Position numbers and translations under genes: made by a program. A stretch of DNA of 64,000 nt. It comes from Tetracladium setigerum. Its lineage: Eukaryota > Ascomycota > Leotiomycetes > Helotiales. The notes beneath the pieces were generated by a model. That model was not told the DNA's origin and ran no database searches. It was given only the letters and a program-made list of their open reading frames with translations. Within the stretch, counting starts at the first letter, position 1. Each line of letters starts with the position of its first letter. Of this stretch, positions 23,449 to 35,000 are shown piece by piece. The stretch is from NCBI GenBank assembly GCA_031472005.1, contig PZJY01000004.1, positions 1,214,556-1,278,555 of the forward strand. Direction: 5' to 3'.

Positions 23449-25275
23449 TTACAACTCATTCCTCAGAGGACTCGGCCTCCTCAACACCGGAGCTTTTCTT
23501 CCCACATTCCAGGCATAAGATGGGGTCCAGCTACCAGTGTTATTGTGCTCTATCACCATGTTTTTATTTGTTCCAAATACCCTCGTTCGGTTGTTGTTAG
23601 GGTCCCCAGCGATGAAGTTATTGGTACCATCATCCATGATAGTGTTTCCTGTGACTGGATCAATGGTGTCGGTAAGGTGTTCTCCTTTGACGAGATTGGA
23701 TTTTGTGTAACGAAGCATATGTCGTGGGATAGCACTCAGCGGTTGGATTCTAAGAACGCCGGACATCTTAGGAGGTGACGGCGGTTTTAGGAGTAATAAT
23801 GCCTCACTATCATCCGATGTTGTAGCTTCGCACTGTGTTTCCTCAAACTGCTTCATCAGGTCTTCGTAGCGCTCTTGATTACGCGCAACGCTTTTTAACT
23901 TTCGTTGAATGGCACGCTCCACGGTTCGGACATTAGCAATATGTTCTCTTCTTGCCTTTCGAAGTTGATGTGCGCAATGCAAGGCTTTAGCTCCAGCGTA
24001 GGATTTTGCTTTCCTCTCACCAGCCGAGATGGCAAGGATTTTGGAGTCGTTCCATGTAATTTCGTCAACTGCTAGGGCGTTGGGATTCATATCTATCTCA
24101 CGACAGATGAACCTTCGTTGAATAGCAAGAATCTCGCTATGTTTGAGATTGGGTTTGTTCGCCCTGGCCAGCCATTGTTGAGCGATGGAAAAATTGTATC
24201 GAAACGTCCGATCCATGGTGGAGCGATCCAACGGCACGGATTCAATGAGTTCTTGCATCACCTTACGCACTTCCACGTCAAGGTCATATTTCTCTTGAAT
24301 TTCCATCCTCAATTTACGGTCGATGGTCACCGTGTCCTTTTCATACGAGAGTCTTGCCGTTGTCAACTTCCTACTAGAAAGGAGTTCGACACGATCAGCA
24401 GCTGGGAGGGTGTCGCATTGGTATCGAGAGGCATTTTGGCGAAGGAGAATCCATGCTCCCTGGAATTTAGCTGGGAGCCGGTTGAATGCAACTTCGGGAT
24501 GTTTATTGATGAATAGTTGCACGTTGATCTCTTCATTTCGGGTTATTCTGAAATATTGGAGGTTGGCTTCTCGTGATTTAGCAACTTCAAACTTTGCGGC
24601 TTTCTCAAGGAAATGAAGAGCTCTGTGTTCTCCGCGAGGCTTTGCTATGTGGCGACAAGAAGACTGAGTACAATCGTACAAGTCGATCTCATGTTCTGGA
24701 AATGACGGCGATCCTGAGTATTCTCCGATCAATGACGCGCTGGGGTATAACCTTTGTCTCTTGTTTGCGCTACTCCAAAAGTCGGTCACTGTGACTAGCA
24801 TATCTTGAGCAGTGCGTTTGACCGCCTTTGAAAATTCCGATACCGGTGTTCCATTACCATTCAGACTTCTGTAAACAGTCATAAGAGAGCGTGCCTCATC
24901 CTCGCGCACAAGTTGGATGCCAATGACCTGGCTGATAAAAAATCCCACCTCGAAGTTGTGGATTTGATCCGCGTTTGTCAAGGCAATCTCTTGAAAGGAT
25001 CGATTTAAACCATGGCTTAATCGCACACGTTGTGGAATATCGCCATGCAGCTTGTAGTGCTCAATCAGCCTTTTGACATATTTATTGCGGTGTGATACGA
25101 TCTTCTTGTTGTACTTGAGATCGCTGGTTGCGCACTTGGTCGATAGATTTGATTTATAGATGATCGAGGCCTGCGCTTCGAGACCTATTGGTTCTTCTGC
25201 ACTTGACCAGCCTCTGATGGCAGTGTGATAGATCTCTGAGTTTTGAATGTAGAATTTGGCACCTGTGGACGCCAT
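23449..25275 (-). CDS. Hypothetical protein, 608 residues
   Basis: A single long intact frame starting at the ATG at 25273-25275 (MASTGAKFYIQ) and ending at 23449. I recognise no family. It is soluble-looking: no signal peptide or TM helix. Basic, Arg-rich stretches cover much of it (HRNKYVKRLIEHYK, KRQRLYPSAS, HQLRKARREHIANVRTVERA), with heptad-like spacing at about residues 420-480 that suggests a coiled coil, then an acidic patch (TTSDDSEALLLLKPPSPP) and a C-terminal polar segment ending PVLRRPSPLRNEL. The length and clean frame in this otherwise indel-prone assembly support a real gene; function is unknown. Confidence 0.7.
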   Translation of the reverse strand: MASTGAKFYIQNSEIYHTAIRGWSSAEEPIGLEAQASIIYKSNLSTKCATSDLKYNKKIVSHRNKYVKRLIEHYKLHGDIPQRVRLSHGLNRSFQEIALTNADQIHNFEVGFFISQVIGIQLVREDEARSLMTVYRSLNGNGTPVSEFSKAVKRTAQDMLVTVTDFWSSANKRQRLYPSASLIGEYSGSPSFPEHEIDLYDCTQSSCRHIAKPRGEHRALHFLEKAAKFEVAKSREANLQYFRITRNEEINVQLFINKHPEVAFNRLPAKFQGAWILLRQNASRYQCDTLPAADRVELLSSRKLTTARLSYEKDTVTIDRKLRMEIQEKYDLDVEVRKVMQELIESVPLDRSTMDRTFRYNFSIAQQWLARANKPNLKHSEILAIQRRFICREIDMNPNALAVDEITWNDSKILAISAGERKAKSYAGAKALHCAHQLRKARREHIANVRTVERAIQRKLKSVARNQERYEDLMKQFEETQCEATTSDDSEALLLLKPPSPPKMSGVLRIQPLSAIPRHMLRYTKSNLVKGEHLTDTIDPVTGNTIMDDGTNNFIAGDPNNNRTRVFGTNKNMVIEHNNTGSWTPSYAWNVGRKAPVLRRPSPLRNEL

Positions 25276-26503
25276 GGCGTAGACGGAGATTCAGGACTGC
25301 AGGTAGTGATTAGCACTGATCCAGTGCTTGAGTCGATGTCATCAAGTTAATATTCTCGAGGGGAAATTGTTCATAGATTGATGTCGGGTGTCAAGCATCA
25401 ATGATTATGAAGTTTGAGAAAAACTTACTGTTCGCGAAAACCAAAATGTCGTCGAGGATGAAGTGAATATTGAGAATGGGAATGTTACTCGTTCTGGGTG
25501 ATGGGACTAGCGTTAACAGTGAATTCCTGTATAGGATTCAATACAGATTTTGATACCCTTGAAGTGGGGAATTGAGAAAAGCATAGAAGTAATGTTCAGG
25601 AGGGAGATTGATGATGGAAATGATTACTTTGTAAAGAGGGTCCTCCGTACAAAGACAGTCCAACTCCTAATTATTTTGCTTCAGGCACTAAATAGGAGCC
25701 TTGAGATTTGAACTGATTGCTGCACTTCTCGAACTTAAAACCATAATTTTCTGTTATTTACAACCTAGTAGCTCAAGTGAGCCAATGAGATGGCGAAGAG
25801 CTGAATACACCTAACCAAAGAATCTGATTACCGTTTGGAAGCGTAAGAGGTAATGCGCTAGTTGGTAACGATCTTTTTAAATGGTTTTACCATGATTAGC
25901 GTGCAAGAGATGAAGCCATCGCTGAACGCGACAAACAACCCTAGTTGAGACTAGCTATATAAATTAAATCACCACGCGATCATTGGGCTTGAACTTGACG
26001 GACAAAGTTTTGGATCGGGAAACTCACAACCTTGGAACAAGAACTGTCGTGAGCTCGAACCATGGAAGAACAGGCCGTCGGAGATCACAATCTCGAAAAT
26101 CAAAAAGGCTGAAGTCAAGCTTCAAGGCACATCGTGGAACCCTAAATCTCTTCGGGGAATTATTGGAATGAACATAGTCTTGTAGGCTCTGAGATGTCGC
26201 ACTTGCCACCAATCGTGGCCGAAGCCTCGTTAGTAGCGCTTCAAGTTCCACACAAGGACTTTAGAAAAACTGTAAGTGGGAGATCAAGCACTGATCATTC
26301 AATAGCTACATACAAAGTAATCTGTAGAAAACCGCTCCCAACATCCCACGTATTCAGACACTCTGAGTCCTTCCATACTTAGCAAATGAACGACCGACAT
26401 GGTATCCGAAAATACTAGAAAATAAAGCAAGGGTATATAGCAAAATACGCAAATGAAATGGCAAAGTCGTAATGTGCATCGCAAAGTTAAAACAAACACA
26501 ACT
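25276..26503. other. Intergenic, 1.2 kb
   Basis: AT-rich sequence upstream of the 608-residue gene and downstream of the Rec114-like gene. No frame with recognisable content was found. Confidence 0.45.
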
Positions 26504-28581
26504 TTACAAACCAAATCCGATTCGTCTCCATGAATTCGAGACGTCCTTACACAACTGGATGAAGTTTGGATTTTGAAGATTTTCGCAGATGAAATTGTTC
26601 ACCAGGACTTCTCGTTCTTCTGGGGATGCATCTTGGTATTCTGGGGTGTTGTAAAGTTCTGTTTGAGGAGGGCGTGCTCGATGGGCTGTGACGAATTTGT
26701 CAATAGAGGTGAGATAGTCTTCGGGGAGAGAAACTGCACTGGTGGGTACACTGGAATTAGATTCTGTAAGGCTACAATAAGGTGTCGTCTGGGTGCTTTG
26801 ATCGATCATTTTTGGACGCTTAGCTGAAGATGCTGGGCGGCTTGGGGGTTGCCGCTTCTTCGCAGCTGTCACTTTAGACTGAAGAGCACCGGCAGCAGAA
26901 GAAGGGCGTGCAGCGGTACTTTTCGCCTCCAACGGAAGTACGACGCCCTCTGGTAGAGTCGGACGACGATCAGCGTCAATTTTACTAGTGTCCGGTAGAG
27001 GTACATTAGATGGGTCTGTTGACTTTTTAGGTCTTGATTTTGCCGAAATCTTCTCTTTTGCAACTTCTTTGTTAACTAGCTTGAGCGCAGGTGTAACATC
27101 CTCCATGCCAGGGACTATCGGGGGCTTGATGGTTCTTTGGCCTCTGCCAACAGGTGTTGGTATGACTACTGGTGAAAGATTATCGATAGACGATGCCTTG
27201 TTCTTCTTGGTCGATCCGAAAGGAAGTACCCTCCTTGGAGGCATGTCAAGATCTTGGATTGAGCTTGCGTCAAGTGGGGCAGACGAAGGGCGTTCGACTA
27301 TGGAGGGCAATGTAAAGACATCCTCGACATCATTGCGAACTAATCGGGTAAAGTGATCGGAAGAAGATGGACGTTGGCTCGGGGTCAGCACCTTTTGACG
27401 AGCGTTGGTAAAGAAGGGTGATATATTAGGTGGCCTGGCCATTTCTGTTGCTGAAACCCTACAGAGGGCCAATCGCTCACTTGAAGGAATCTGAAAGGTC
27501 TCTGGTCGATAGCCACTGCCGTTAGATTCGAAAGCTGAATTGGCTGGTGCAGAAGGTGGCTGAATCCCATGCTACGAAGTGTTAGCTAGTTCCATTTCCT
27601 GATTTTTAAGTATGGCCATACGTGATTCTTCAACTGTGGGAGGTACAACGAGGAACGATTTCGTACATCTTGCCCATACTTTGAATCTGCGCTTGGCACC
27701 ATGGATTTGGAGAGTGCAGACAAAGCAGGATTGTGTGGTGTTGAGAATGGTAGGAGGTTACTCCGGTGTTGGCTATCAGAGCTTGCGACTTCTGGGATAA
27801 ATGGTATTTTGAAAGTCGGTGCATTTGAAACTTGGCCAAAAGAAATCTCGTGGGACAAGGGACTTCCGGTCATTGCTGAGGTTGGTCTAGACACCGAGTT
27901 TGCGGCAGTCAGAGTCGTAGCTTCAGAAGCAGTTGAGAACATAGACAATGCTGGTGAAGAAGAGCTTGGCATGGGAGTGCCACTTCGAGGGAGAATAGGC
28001 TGAGGGGCGCTTGGTGGGCTATTTTTCGTCGAGAACCCAAGCATTTGCAAGGCTGCTACGACTTTGTCAAAGTCTGGCTGACCAAAAAACTTGAGCTGAA
28101 GTCGAAGCACCTACGACGGATAATCAGACGGCGATCGCTTCTAATGTTGAGAAGGCAATGGAAAGGACGTACACTAGTGTTGCTCTTCGGATAGATCATT
28201 GCAAGATAGACTGGCGCACGGATCACTACTCGCACTGGATTCTCGCCGCCAAGTGACGGATCGTAACGATTGTAGCAAGCAAGGATATCTCCCAAATCTT
28301 GAGTTTCCTACATGACTTGTAAGTTGCCAGGCATCAGGGTCCAGTTGACGCTGACATACCATCTCGTCGGCACCAGCCAAAATCTTCATCAACATTCTGC
28401 TGGTATAGTTGCCTTGGTTGTCAACAGCGCCGAGCTTTCGGACGACAAAGTTGAGATCATCGCGAAGGATGTGAGTCCAAGGAATGTTCTGCGCTCCCGG
28501 ACGACTGATGCTAAAAGAATACTTGGCAAATGGAATGGAGACCCAGCTTGGATCCTGGCTTTGGGAGGGTAGTTGAGACAT
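26504..28581 (-). CDS. Rec114/Rec7-like meiotic recombination protein (tentative)
   Basis: Four exons (28581-28360, 28307-28173, 28110-27622, 27571-26504) join in frame to 637 residues. The first about 150 residues look like a compact beta-rich domain ending in RLQLKFFGQPDFDKV and VVAALQMLGF. The middle is long, Ser/Pro-rich and disordered (SSPALSMFSTAS, RPSSAAG, KKRQPPSRPASSAKRPK). The last about 60 residues are predicted helical (TPEYQDASPEEREVLVNNF, LCKDVSNSWRRIGFGL). A short N-terminal PH-like domain, a disordered middle and a conserved C-terminal helix bundle is the plan of Rec114/Rec7, a Spo11 accessory factor. The match is by layout and faint motif memory, not by a decisive signature, so another fungal nuclear protein remains possible. 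The gene is divergent from RSC9. Confidence 0.6.
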
Positions 28582-29136
28582 AATGAAATCAAGGGTTTTG
28601 ACCGAAGAAATTTGAAGAAATTGGATATAAGAGAGCGTAAGAAGGAATTTTCGTGAGAACCTGTTGTAAAAGTTGAGGATTGCTCAACTGAAGGATTGCC
28701 GCTTCGTGCTCGGCACGAATTGTGAAATTTGAGTTATCAAGTTAGCAATTATCTTGGAAATTAGTTGTGTATCATCAAGGAAGAGGGTAACTATGCCCCC
28801 GGCATGGAGCTGGCGATCTTTGAATTCTTTGTCCTCAATTCCAAAGCTGGCGACTTGTGGAGATGTTGATGAGAAATGTCAACTGGATCATCAAGATTTG
28901 GGTAGGTCGTTCAAGGCTACCTAAGTTGTATTAGGGCTAGCGCAGAACGCAATCCCGTGACCACTCTTGGCATATTACCAAAGCAGCCGCCTTGGCGCCT
29001 CCAGCTCTCACGTTGGTTGCGCTTGACATTCGTCGCGAGGAAAGGGAATCAGATACGTCAAAAAGTCGCGTCAGTGAATCTTAACTTTCTGCAACCTCAG
29101 CTGGCATCACTTTGGAAAGCTTTTGTCGCCGCAGAT
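28582..29136. promoter_or_regulatory. Divergent promoter region, Rec114-like / RSC9
   Basis: About 555 bases between the two outward-facing start codons. An in-frame extension of the RSC9 frame back to 28957 exists, but its sequence is not conserved-looking and it is treated as leader. Confidence 0.5.
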
Positions 29137-32002
29137 ATGGCACCAGCACGACCTGTTCAAGATTCCACCATCACCCAGACTCCTGAGTACAACGAATTCA
29201 TTGCGAAACTTGCAGACTACCACCAAAAGAGAGGAACAAACTTCGACCCCGAACCACGAGCTGGAGCCAGAACAATTGATTTGCTGCAGTTATTCAAGGC
29301 AGTAACTGAACGAGGAGGATACGATAAGGTCAGCGACGAAAAGAAGGCCTGGAGAAACCTGGGACAGGACTTCAATCTCGGAACCAACAACCTCCCTGCT
29401 TTGGGCTTTGCGCTCAAGACAGTCTACTACCGCTTCCTCGCCGCCTACGAGATCTCAACCATCCATGGACAGGAGCCGCCACCAAAGGAAATACTCGAGG
29501 ATATGACTGCTAAAGGGGGAGCGCTTTTAACGCGAACAATTGAGAACTATCGCCCAACGGCGCGCACAGAGTCGGGAGCAGGAAACGCAAATTCAGAAGC
29601 CTCCGGGGACGACGGCACACCTGTGAGAGATAGAAACGCCAGCGAAGAAGCACCTGGTTCTGGTGGCAGAGTTACAAGAGGTCTGCGGCAAGCTCCTCCA
29701 CAGCGAGTACTATTCCAGCCAGAAACACATTCCCAAAGACTCAGCAGACATACGTCAGCAACATCTCACCCACCTCAACCCCACCAGATGCATCAGCATC
29801 AACACAACCAGCAGGCGCCACGAGGCGCTTCTGCCTCTCACAATCCATCAAACAGCTCCGAGAATCTTTCAAATGCCGTCGCAAATTATGAGCCTCGTCC
29901 GCAAATGCCGTTGACTCTTCGTCCTATAATTACCCCAGGAAACAATCATCCGGAGTTCAAGCGTCGCCAGCAGGCATTGAAGCAAGCCCAGGACCTAGCC
30001 AGCGGACGCTCTGTATCGAACCTCAACCGGGGTGTATTGTATCCTGGTAGTAAGTTGTCTCCTTCCAAAGCCATGACCTTCACTTACCCAATAGCGTCAT
30101 TTGATGGCCCAAATATCTACGTACGATGCTTGAATGCGTTGAGATCTGGGATTCCCAGTGAGCAGCGTTATGCGTTGTTTCATCTTGTCAAGATATCCAT
30201 GGAACGAGGCGACAAGTACAAATTTGAATCTTTCCCTGGCTTGGCAGAATCATTGATTGAAAAGGGCCTGGAGGCTTCTTCGCTATTCTACCAGGTGGAC
30301 TGGGAAATCTCATATATGGACGATGGTTCGCGGCCCGGCATTAACACGATTGATGGCGTCGATGGCACACCGGACATTCTCCAACGCCTCCGCAATCTTC
30401 AAAAGATACCCGTGGATGACAATGTCCTGAGCGCTGAATTCAGTGATGCTCTCGGACAAGTTAACGAAGCTGCTCTCACTATTAGGAACATGGTTATGCT
30501 GGAAGAAAACGCTTACTACATTTCGGAGCTCAGCCCTCTGCAGGATTTTCTGAGCATAGCACTGGGTCTTCCTGCTCTTGACTGTGTTATTGAGTTGAAG
30601 CACTATGCCCTCGAAATTGCCGAACAGGTTACCAAATACCTGCATTTGGGTAGAACAGATCCCCTCTACCTTTCGCTCCTTGCCCAGTTACAACTTCAGG
30701 ACAGGGGTGCTATCCTTACATCACTTCGGGCGATCAGCAGAATATCGATGAACCTGGAAGAAAATAATGACTTGAAAGGTGTATCACCAACCGCCTTGCA
30801 GAACATTATCGACTGGACTTTACTCGATGACGAGGAATTGGCTCATGCATGCTTGGACTTCCTCTATCAGTATACGGCGGTAGCAGAGAATGTGGACTTT
30901 TTAACGAAGAATCTCGACATCGTGCCACTTGTTAATCAACTTACTCGTCTGTTGCAGCATGGAATGAAAGTCTTTGACAAGGAGTTCACCATCGAGGCGG
31001 ACACGAGAAAGCCAGCTCCCCAGGATATCACCACGCTTCCTCACGAACTACTACTCCAACTTCTCAGAATGGACGAACCAGAGAGGAGTTCCCGTTGGCT
31101 ACGATGTCTATTTGAGGAAGACCAGCATGAATCAATTACCCAAATTGCACTTTGGCAGGCATACCAAAACCAGTTCAATGCTCCAGTGCTACAGGCTGGT
31201 GGTGTCCAGCTATTGGTAGCTGCGGAATTCATCAAGAATGTCAGTACCACCTTTGCAGAAAAAGCCACGGCACAGGTTCAACCAGGAGTTACGCCAAAAT
31301 TCATCATTAGAGGTATTCGAAGACGAGCGGTACCAGTTGATCTCGAAGGCCGTGAGTTCCGTGCATGTCAATGGTTCCATGTTGGGAGCACCACTTCTTG
31401 CAAAAAGTTCTTCATGAATCCTCAGAATATGTACGTGCACATTCTAAACGATCACCTCAGTGCCAGGCCAAGAGAGGATGGCAGTTTCGTCAACAGACCC
31501 GGTCACTATACATGTGACTGGGACAAGTGCAAAAGATTCCGAAACTCTCCCGCAACCAGTCTATACGAGATTGCAAATCATATCAAGGTTCATCTTCCAC
31601 CAAAAGTCTCCTCGGACCCTGCGGAAAACTCTGGTCCTCCTTCAGCAAAGCGAACCAAGCTCTCATATATTGTTCCAGGGCAAAAGAAAACCTGGCGTTA
31701 CCATGCAACTGCAACAGATGAGCGTCATGAAGCTGCCGGTATTCCCCTCACTTCTGCTCTCGTCCTGAGGAACCTCGCGCGCAACATTCCCAAGTCCGAT
31801 GCCGATGACTTGTCAATGAAAAGAAATGGTGTTTCTCTGGTCGACCAAATTTTCAAGCCTGTAGAGCCTCGATTCTACGAAGTGATGGCACACAATAGAG
31901 CTCTGGTACGTACAAATCGTCTCCATTCCCAAACCGAAGCTAATAATGAATATCTAGGGCATTCACATCACTGACTTGCTTCAAGCTATCAGAGACGCAT
32001 GA
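29137..32002 (+). CDS. RSC9: ARID-domain chromatin-remodelling subunit, Rsc9-like
   Basis: The protein starts at the ATG at 29137 (MAPARPVQ). Residues about 15-107 are an ARID/BRIGHT domain (TPEYNEFIAKLADYHQKRG, IDLLQLFKAVTERGGYDKV, LKTVYYRFLAAYE). After a Gln/His/Pro-rich linker comes the large helical middle of Rsc9 proteins (YVRCLNALRSGIPSEQRYAL, HHLVKIS-type segment, FESFPGLAESLIEKGL), then two C2H2-like fingers (CQWFHVG...CKKFF...H...H and CDWDKCKRF...H...H). Rsc9 is a DNA-binding subunit of the RSC-type SWI/SNF complex. An intron at 31906-31957 replaces a spurious C-terminal extension with the ending GIHITDLLQAIRDA. A 48-nt segment at 30047-30094 has GT-AG borders and keeps frame, so it is probably a small intron. 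Total about 920 residues. Confidence 0.85.
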
Positions 32003-35000
32003 GTGCTTTCTTTTAGACCTGCCGTTGGCGTTTTACAATCTCTTATATCCAGGGTTATATGGGGTGCGCTTTGGGGAAATGGAAAACCTATGGCGCATAT
32101 GGGGGGTTTTGGTTAAGCTCGTAGCTTCAATAGCTATTTGTATGATTACTAGGAGATTATTGGTGATAGGTATGAAGAGAGAACCTGAATTAATCGAGTT
32201 GCTTCCGAATGAAGCCTGACATGGTGGAGAATCACGCAAGGACGCGCGGTGATTGCGCGATGCATTCGCATACACTGATATATAATCGTGTCCACCCTTC
32301 TTTTCCAGACGTCGACGAAAGGTTTAGAGGAGGTTGTCGCAAGTGCGACTCAAATTCATGTCTACCTTCCGTCGTTCGAGCATCCCATATGCTGATAGCC
32401 ATTGCATTTGGATTTTTATTTCTTTGTCGGTTGAATTTTCCACGCTGCTTTCCTGACGCTTTGCTTGCCGACTGTTTTCACTTTTTTTGTTGGAGTTTTC
32501 CCTCCAGGTTCTATTCCTGGAAACCTAATTACGAATGTTCTTGTGTTCGAAAGTTTTCGATCAGCAGTTCTAGAACCCGGTGGTATTTCTCAAATTCTGC
32601 TCGGCTTCTTACATCACAACAATCTTCTGCACACTACACACGTCAAAAGGAATCTTCCTTTGCCACGACCCAGAATACGAACAAGCAGCCCCATCACAGG
32701 CAGCTATTAATCCCTTCCGCTTGCATCGATTTTTCGATAGTTCCAAATCCCATCGGCCTGTTTCCATGTCATCGGCAATTGCTACTGGTGGCGTTACGTA
32801 ACAACATTCACAACCTTCACATTTAGGATTTTGGCCGCTGTCAACAACGTCCAACAAGCATCGAACCAACCCCGCCTTTCGCTTATGTCCTTGTTCGTTC
32901 TATTTTGGGCTGGAGATGTTTGCGGCTCCAAACGACGACATGTTGGCACGCGGAGCTGTCTTCCCTTCCTTGCAAGTTACATCACCGTAATTGCATGCGG
33001 CTAGATTTGACTTTGGCTTTGACGCCTCATCAGGGACTTCCAATGAAATCATGACAATCAACAATCCTGGCAGCTGGAATGTACAGTAGGCCAAGTTCAA
33101 CACCGTCCAATCGAAGAGCAATGCCAATCTCCTGCAATGGAAATGGAATGGAATAATCCGAGACCTCGCGTCACAATTCCATGGAAGGGTCCCATGGAAT
33201 TCTTCAGTATCCGAAAGCTTAAGCCATTCGTCGGAGTGCACGTTCGTGTGCATTTGGATCACGATCTTTCCTTTCTGGATTCACGCTTTGTAAGGCCCAA
33301 GCTGAGGATCTTTGGTGCGATGGATGAGTGGTTGGTGCGACTCTGAGTTGGCAGGAAGAGGTGTGCGGGGAGGATGATTTGGGATACGAAGTCTTCTGCC
33401 ATTGGATCCGGAAGTTTCCATTGTGCTGACACTTGACACCGCGAGGAATAACATTGGTTGCAAGTAAAGCCGTAGCTTTCTTTGGCACACTAACTTTACG
33501 TACGAAAAGAGCGTTGGCGGGGATGCATCCACATCCAACATCCCGCCCATCAATCAAAAACGCTCCGTCGAATGGACAATTTTTCCCAACCCAGAGCCGT
33601 ACCTGAAGTCATCCTGAGGAACTTCCACTGCGAATCTCAGCCCGCAAGAAACATTCCGCTACTCCACCAGAGCATGACACGTTCCTGATGTTCCTCAGCT
33701 CCGAGCACGGGCGATTCTACCGTGTATCGAATGCAAGCCATCAGTGTAACGCCATTCCAACAATGGAATTTCAACAATGGAAGTCGTGCAACCTCTGCTG
33801 CGGGAAGGAGAGAAAACAACAAAGCGAATCTCAAATGTGCTGCAGATTTCCCCTCTCGCCCTGGATGTCTCTCTCGCCCTGAATGAGGGGCAACGGTCAC
33901 ATTCTCGAGCCTCGACCCGTCAGCACTAAACCGACGAGGAAAAAATTCAATTGCGAAGTGCATGTATGTGTTGCAGCAAACCGGGAATTCTCCTCTTGTC
34001 AGATCTACTAGACGGTGTACAGTATAATCTGCATGCATCGCCAATCTAAAGAGACAGCAGGCCGGGCCAGACCATCGCGAACATCATGGAACTTCTGTTC
34101 CCATCCCGAGCAGAATATGATTTTGCACCGTTTTTTTCTTGGATGCGGTCAAGTACCGATGGCTGCGGAACTCGGATTATACACTTTTTCTGTTCGGATC
34201 AGCTCGCATTAGTCAAAAGGTTGTCATTGTTTTTATACTTCTTCCTTCTCTTTTCAGCAATTTTTTGCAATAATTTTAGGTTTATTTCATTGGTACTGTA
34301 AGCAAGACCCTGGCAGGTGGCACAGACCGGAAAGATAGGGAAGTAAACACTTCGTTATGGCCTTGTAATTGTTCGAGGGACAGTAATGGACAGTACTTCC
34401 CCGCATCTATCTGCAAACGACAATTGATGAAGTCCTCAACCAAGTTATGCTGGCATAGCTGGGCATAATTACTGCATCATAGATATGTCCAAGAACAGCT
34501 TCTGTCATGTCCATATCACCAGCATTTTACTCCGCGGAATGCAAAGCATGACCGCACAATCACTTTACTAGCAGATGCGATGCAACCCATCGTCACTTCT
34601 ATACATCTTTTCTCATAATTACAGACCACCTTTTGCCTTTTGTTTGTCATTGATTCATTGATTGTTCTCACTTGTTACACAACACTACCAGCCAAGCTAA
34701 AAGCAAAGTTAGTATGCCGAATTGCTGTGACGGGATAGGAGCTTTGAGTAAAGTTCATCCGTCTTAGGAATTCCGAAGCATCGAGTCTTGACGGATGTAT
34801 GTCATCCCAGAGACTGGACGGAATGCAAAATCATTGGTTGCTTGATTTCTCGTAGCTGATGGATGCGATCGGTGTGAGGTGTTTGCCTGAAATTTTCTAT
34901 TCTTGAACGTTGGAGCCCGAAAGATGCTGCAAAAGAAGTCGTGGTGGCTAAGCAGGATTGACTTCATAGAAGCTTTGTTCACGAACTATCCGCACGATCA

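Noticed and set aside
28957..29136. N-terminal extension of RSC9 by 60 residues
   Set aside because: It starts without a good ATG context and the family begins near MAPARPVQ; treated as 5' leader.
32209..32826. 205-residue frame after RSC9
   Set aside because: Composition is not protein-like and no homologous motif is visible.
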